From NCBI GenBank assembly GCA_003222755.1, contig QHXA01000216.1, positions 593 to 6,851 of the forward strand: a stretch of 6,259 nucleotides of DNA, in the 5' to 3' direction. The translations under genes were made by a program, and so were the position numbers. The DNA is from Acidobacteriota bacterium. GTDB taxonomy: Bacteria; Acidobacteriota; Terriglobia; 20CM-2-55-15. The notes under the pieces were generated by a model that worked only from the letters and a program-made list of their open reading frames with translations, had not been told where the DNA came from and did no database searches. Positions 4,927 through 6,259 of the stretch are shown here, in pieces; positions within the stretch are counted from its first letter, which is position 1; each line of letters begins with the position of its first letter.

Positions 4927-5718
4927 ATGAGAAATTTTTGGCTCGTGTTATTCCTGACTGCGGTGGGGGCAATTTTTACGTTGGCGGCGGCGCAAAGTCC
5001 GGCTATACGGCGGATGCCGGATGGCAAACCAGATTTTACGGGCGTTTGGGCGGGACCTGCGTTTTCTCACAAGGTGGGACCTGGTGATACGGACGCACCG
5101 TCACCCACCAGATTCAATCCGAAGATTTATGCCGATTTGTTTCGACCTGGAGGAAAAGACGTCTTCTATCACAAATGGACGGGAGACCTGCGCCACGATG
5201 ACCCCCAGGCGCTGTGCTTGCCCGTCGGGTTTCCCCGAATAATACTGTCGCCCTATTCTCAACAGTGGATTCAAACGCCCGGAAATATTGTGGTCCTGTA
5301 TGAGTACATGCATTTCTTTCGCGTTATTCCTACCGATGGCCGTCCGCATCCTCGAGATCTAGAGATGACCTGGATGGGAGATTCGGTGGGTCGCTGGGAA
5401 GGAGACACACTGGTCATCGACACAATCGGCCTGAAAGAATGGCCATTTGCAGGTGATGAGCCGGGTAAAGACGACAGTGGTGGCAAGACTGTGCCTTATC
5501 ATAGCGACGCGTTGCACGTCATCGAACGGCTCCGGCACATCGACGCGACGACGGTTTCCTATCAAATCACCATTGACGACCCAAAGATTTTTACCAAGCC
5601 ATGGTCGCAGGATTTCCAAATGAAGCTCCACCCCACCTGGAAATTGTTCGAGTTCGTCTGTGAAGAGAACAATCGGTGCGAGGCCGGGAAATGCGTCACC
5701 TCGGACGTGCAGAAGTAG
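4927..5718 (+). CDS. Secreted protein of unknown function (PDFTGVW / DSVGRWEGDTLVIDT family)
   Basis: The 263-residue product has a clear signal peptide (1-22, cleavage near AAA/Q). GGAG lies 8 bases before the ATG. Motifs that look family-conserved are PDGKPDFTGVW (31-41), CLPVGFPR (97-104), a Tyr/Gln-rich stretch SPYSQQWIQTP (108-118), VLYEY (123-127), DGRPHP (137-142), WMGDSVGRWEGDTLVIDT (149-166), HSDALHVIER (192-201), TIDDPKIFTKPW (215-226) and FEFVCEEN (241-248). I recognise this pattern from many secreted acidobacterial and soil-bacterial proteins listed as hypothetical, but know no assigned activity. The regular alternation of charged turns and hydrophobic strands suggests a mostly beta fold. 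Cys97, Cys245, Cys251 and Cys256 could form disulfides after export. There is no CxxCH motif. It shares a divergent control region with the DUF6152-like gene, so the two may act together in the periplasm. Confidence 0.88.
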   Translation: MRNFWLVLFLTAVGAIFTLAAAQSPAIRRMPDGKPDFTGVWAGPAFSHKVGPGDTDAPSPTRFNPKIYADLFRPGGKDVFYHKWTGDLRHDDPQALCLPVGFPRIILSPYSQQWIQTPGNIVVLYEYMHFFRVIPTDGRPHPRDLEMTWMGDSVGRWEGDTLVIDTIGLKEWPFAGDEPGKDDSGGKTVPYHSDALHVIERLRHIDATTVSYQITIDDPKIFTKPWSQDFQMKLHPTWKLFEFVCEENNRCEAGKCVTSDVQK

Positions 5719-5840
5719 TTGGATGGAGGGTCAGTTGCTCATACTCCTCGGATCCGATCAGTTTCAGATCGTGAGAGAGCTGGATCTGGTTCCAGTTCAC
5801 TGGCTGACCGCATTTGTCCTGGTTTGATTAAAATACCGGC
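5719..5840. other. Gap of 122 bp without a supported gene
   Basis: Short open frames exist on both strands. The plus strand has a 34-codon ATG frame (5723-5827, start MEGQLLILLGSD) without a ribosome binding site. The minus strand has an open stretch reading CGQPVNWNQIQLSHDLKLIG between about 5740 and 5815. Neither resembles a family I know. A weak hairpin, CTGGA (5780-5784) with TCCAG (5791-5795), is the only structure noted and lacks a T-run. Confidence 0.4.
5804..5834 (+). promoter_or_regulatory. Candidate promoter placing the transcript start at the hydrolase GTG
   Basis: TAAAAT (5829-5834) matches five of six -10 bases, and its 3' end lies 7 bases before the GTG at 5841, where transcription would be expected to begin. 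A weak -35, CTGACC (5804-5809), lies 19 bases upstream. No Shine-Dalgarno sequence precedes the GTG, so a leaderless mRNA is possible. Confidence 0.35.
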
Positions 5841-6259
5841 GTGAAGTTCATACGCCACACAACCGAGCACACCATCGCGACTCCGACGCATGGGCGGTAC
5901 CTTGTTTCGCCCAGTCCGGCTTCAGATGCCCCAATGCTTCTGGGTTTCCACGGTTACGGCGAGACGGCCGAAGACGAATTGCGCCGGCTGCGGATGATTC
6001 CAGGAATCGACCATTGGGCCGTGGTGTCGATTCAGGGACTGCATCAGTTCTATCGGCGCAGCACCAACGAAGTCGTTGCGAACTGGATGACGCGGCAACA
6101 CCGGGAACTGGCGATCGCCGACAATATCGTTTATGTGCAGAACGTTGTAAATACCCTCTCGCAGAGCCCGCCGGCCACACTCGTACTCACCGGTTTTTCG
6201 CAGGGTGTCGCAATGGCGTTCCGCGCCGCAGCCCGGTTGAATCAGCCCGTTACCGCCGT
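5841..6259 (+). CDS. Alpha/beta-hydrolase (esterase / phospholipase-carboxylesterase type), 3' end missing
   Basis: The first 139 codons are present and the gene runs off the right edge. An in-frame TAA at 5829-5831 limits the start. GTG at 5841 is the first usable codon; the next ATG would remove the first 31 residues, including the THGRYLV strand. The fold markers are visible: strand and oxyanion loop MLLGFHGYGE (32-41), then strand VLTGFSQG with the nucleophile elbow GFSQG (118-122, Ser120). The Asp and His of the triad would lie in the missing part. Conserved-looking AVVSIQGLHQFYRR and WMTRQHRELAIADN match small serine hydrolases of the carboxylesterase/phospholipase group as I remember them. 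There is no signal peptide, so a cytoplasmic esterase is most likely, unlike its exported neighbours. No ribosome binding site is visible. The precise substrate is unknown. Confidence 0.85.
   Translation, partial: MKFIRHTTEHTIATPTHGRYLVSPSPASDAPMLLGFHGYGETAEDELRRLRMIPGIDHWAVVSIQGLHQFYRRSTNEVVANWMTRQHRELAIADNIVYVQNVVNTLSQSPPATLVLTGFSQGVAMAFRAAARLNQPVTA

Noticed and set aside
5723..5827. A 34-codon plus-strand frame and an antisense frame (NWNQIQLSHDLKLIG) in the gap before the hydrolase.
   Set aside because: Both are short, lack ribosome binding sites and match no family I know. They are mentioned only as contents of the gap.

Overview
The window looks like chromosomal DNA from a soil-type bacterium, most probably an Acidobacteriota member. 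This rests on remembered resemblance of several secreted protein families (the HH[AS]F / NPHIW small protein, the PDFTGVW protein, the cytochrome c plus copper monooxygenase fusion) to acidobacterial proteins. It is inference, since no search was possible. Base composition looks moderately GC-rich. I see no rRNA, tRNA, CRISPR array, transposase or phage gene.

Layout. Bases 1-2281 hold two minus-strand genes: a c-type cytochrome / type II copper monooxygenase fusion (2281-965), then a secreted protein with an Ig-like segment (745-1, running off the left edge). A repeat cluster of about 215 bp lies between them; it touches the stop codon of the first gene and supplies the ribosome binding site of the second. 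Bases 2282-2442 form a divergent control region. Bases 2443-4161 encode a three-part plus-strand protein: carboxypeptidase-regulatory-like domain, single-heme cytochrome c, and Vgb-like beta-propeller. A convergent gap (4162-4331) holds two hairpins. A small secreted DUF6152-like protein is on the minus strand (4733-4332). A second divergent control region (4734-4926) has three 9-bp direct repeats next to a TTGACA promoter. Bases 4927-5718 encode a secreted protein of unknown function. After a 122-bp gap with a possible leaderless promoter, an alpha/beta-hydrolase begins at 5841 and runs off the right edge.

How the genes may work together. Five of the six genes encode proteins with export signals. 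Two carry covalent heme (CxxCH), one of them with a complete set of copper-ligand candidates. A third may expose a His at its mature N-terminus. The coherent reading is an envelope redox module, perhaps for oxidative attack on an organic substrate, with electrons passing through the cytochrome domains. The substrate, and whether these genes are co-regulated, cannot be read from the sequence. The hydrolase at the right edge has no export signal and may be unrelated.
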